From an uncultured Eggerthellaceae bacterium (lineage in GTDB: Bacteria; Actinomycetota; Coriobacteriia; Coriobacteriales; Eggerthellaceae), in assembly GCA_946626265.1 (NCBI GenBank), contig CAMOUE010000110.1, forward strand, positions 1-7,395: 7,395 nt of DNA, read 5' to 3'. A program made the translations under genes and the position numbers. The notes under the pieces were generated by a model, which saw only the letters and a list, made by a program, of their open reading frames with translations, did no database searches and had not been told where the DNA came from. Positions 6,727-7,395 of the stretch are shown here, piece after piece (position 1 is the first letter of the stretch; each line of letters opens with the position of its first letter).

Positions 6727-7395
6727 CCCTCACTCCTGTTCCGTCTCTCTCGCTTCTCTCGCCAAGATAGCGCAATCCGAGCATGGTTATGTCGTCGAAC
6801 TGCGGGGCGTCCCTCACGAACCCTGCGATTCGCTCACGAACGAAGGGCAGCACTTCGCCCGGAGATGTGCTCGGCGCACCATTCAAGGCGTCTATAAGTC
6901 GCTGTTCGCCGAATAAATCCTCATTCGCATCAGTCGCCTCGGTCACTCCGTCGGTGTACTGGAAGATGGCGTCGCCCGGTTGCAGCATGACCGTGTGGTT
7001 GCGGAAGCGGTACTTTTCGGGAAGCTCCTCGTAGTCCCCCTGCTCGAACGCCGCCAGGGCGACGGCGCCATTCGGCTTGCGCGACGGTAGTCCCCAAGCG
7101 CCATCATGGAACACGGCGAGCTTTTCGTGCCCGGCGTCGGCGTAGGTAAGCGCACCTGTCGATATCTCGAGCACGCCTACCCATGCGGTGGTGAACATAT
7201 CGTCGTCGTTTTTCTCCGACAAATCAGCGTTGGCACGCAGCAGCACCGCGGCGGGGTCGGGGTTGGAAAGCGCTTCCATCTTGATTACGGTCTTCGATAG
7301 CATCATGAACAGCGCAGCTGGCACGCCCTTGCCGCTCACGTCGGCCACGACGAGCGCCAGGTGGTCGTCGTCGACCATGAAAAAATGGTAGAAGT
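6719..7395 (-). CDS. SpoIIE/RsbU-type PP2C serine phosphatase, 5' end beyond the window
   Basis: The reading frame runs off the right edge. The visible 225 or so residues are the C-terminal two thirds or more of a PP2C (SpoIIE-type) catalytic domain. The frame stays open beyond the first visible Met (7378) with FYHFF, matching the family's GGDFYDFF region, so that Met is internal and not the start. Counting from it, further motifs are ADVSGKGVPAALFM (12-25, metal-binding Asp13), YADAGHEKLAVF (79-90), YTDGVTEATD (141-150, Asp143) and FDDITMLGLRY (194-204). All metal-ligand aspartates that can be seen are kept, so the enzyme looks active. It should dephosphorylate the STAS protein encoded next. 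A sensor, HAMP or membrane part is usual at the N-terminus of such proteins and would lie outside the window. The final 8 bp overlap the STAS gene. Confidence 0.93.
   Translation of the reverse strand, partial: FYHFFMVDDDHLALVVADVSGKGVPAALFMMLSKTVIKMEALSNPDPAAVLLRANADLSEKNDDDMFTTAWVGVLEISTGALTYADAGHEKLAVFHDGAWGLPSRKPNGAVALAAFEQGDYEELPEKYRFRNHTVMLQPGDAIFQYTDGVTEATDANEDLFGEQRLIDALNGAPSTSPGEVLPFVRERIAGFVRDAPQFDDITMLGLRYLGERSERDGTGVRDV

Overview
The window is high-GC (I judge about 60% by eye), codes almost entirely on the minus strand, and looks actinobacterial. Its IS110-type remnant and its gut-anaerobe-like gene content would suit the Coriobacteriia/Eggerthellaceae, but that placement is inference. 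No rRNA, tRNA or CRISPR array is visible.

Layout, in the direction of transcription (right to left). A tightly packed run of six genes enters from the right edge. It comprises a SpoIIE/RsbU-type PP2C phosphatase whose 5' part lies outside the window (6719-7395), a STAS anti-anti-sigma protein (6424-6726), an RsbW/SpoIIAB-like ATP-binding kinase (5992-6399), a 138-residue membrane protein resembling a stripped-down NHLM-type HlyD adaptor (5540-5956), a peptidase/permease/ATPase ABC exporter of the NHLM/NHLP bacteriocin type (3357-5528), and a second NHLM-type permease/ATPase (1165-3340). Junctions range from an 8-bp overlap to gaps of about 35 bp, so this is almost certainly one operon. Its promoter lies to the right of the window.

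The left 1.1 kb holds no intact gene. It contains a decayed, internally deleted and frameshifted IS110-family transposase (230-901), a possible remnant of that element's non-coding end (902-991), and two GC-rich hairpins at 40-74 and 128-160.

Working model. The phosphatase, STAS protein and kinase form a classical partner-switching circuit. The kinase would phosphorylate Ser55 of the STAS protein and the phosphatase would reverse this in response to a sensor located outside the window. The last three genes form a Sec-independent peptide exporter. The most unusual features are the union of these two modules in one operon, a C39 peptidase domain that keeps its Cys and Asp but has Gly where the catalytic His should be, and an adaptor reduced to a membrane anchor plus a small beta domain. 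No precursor peptide or modifying enzyme is visible, so the exported substrate is unknown.
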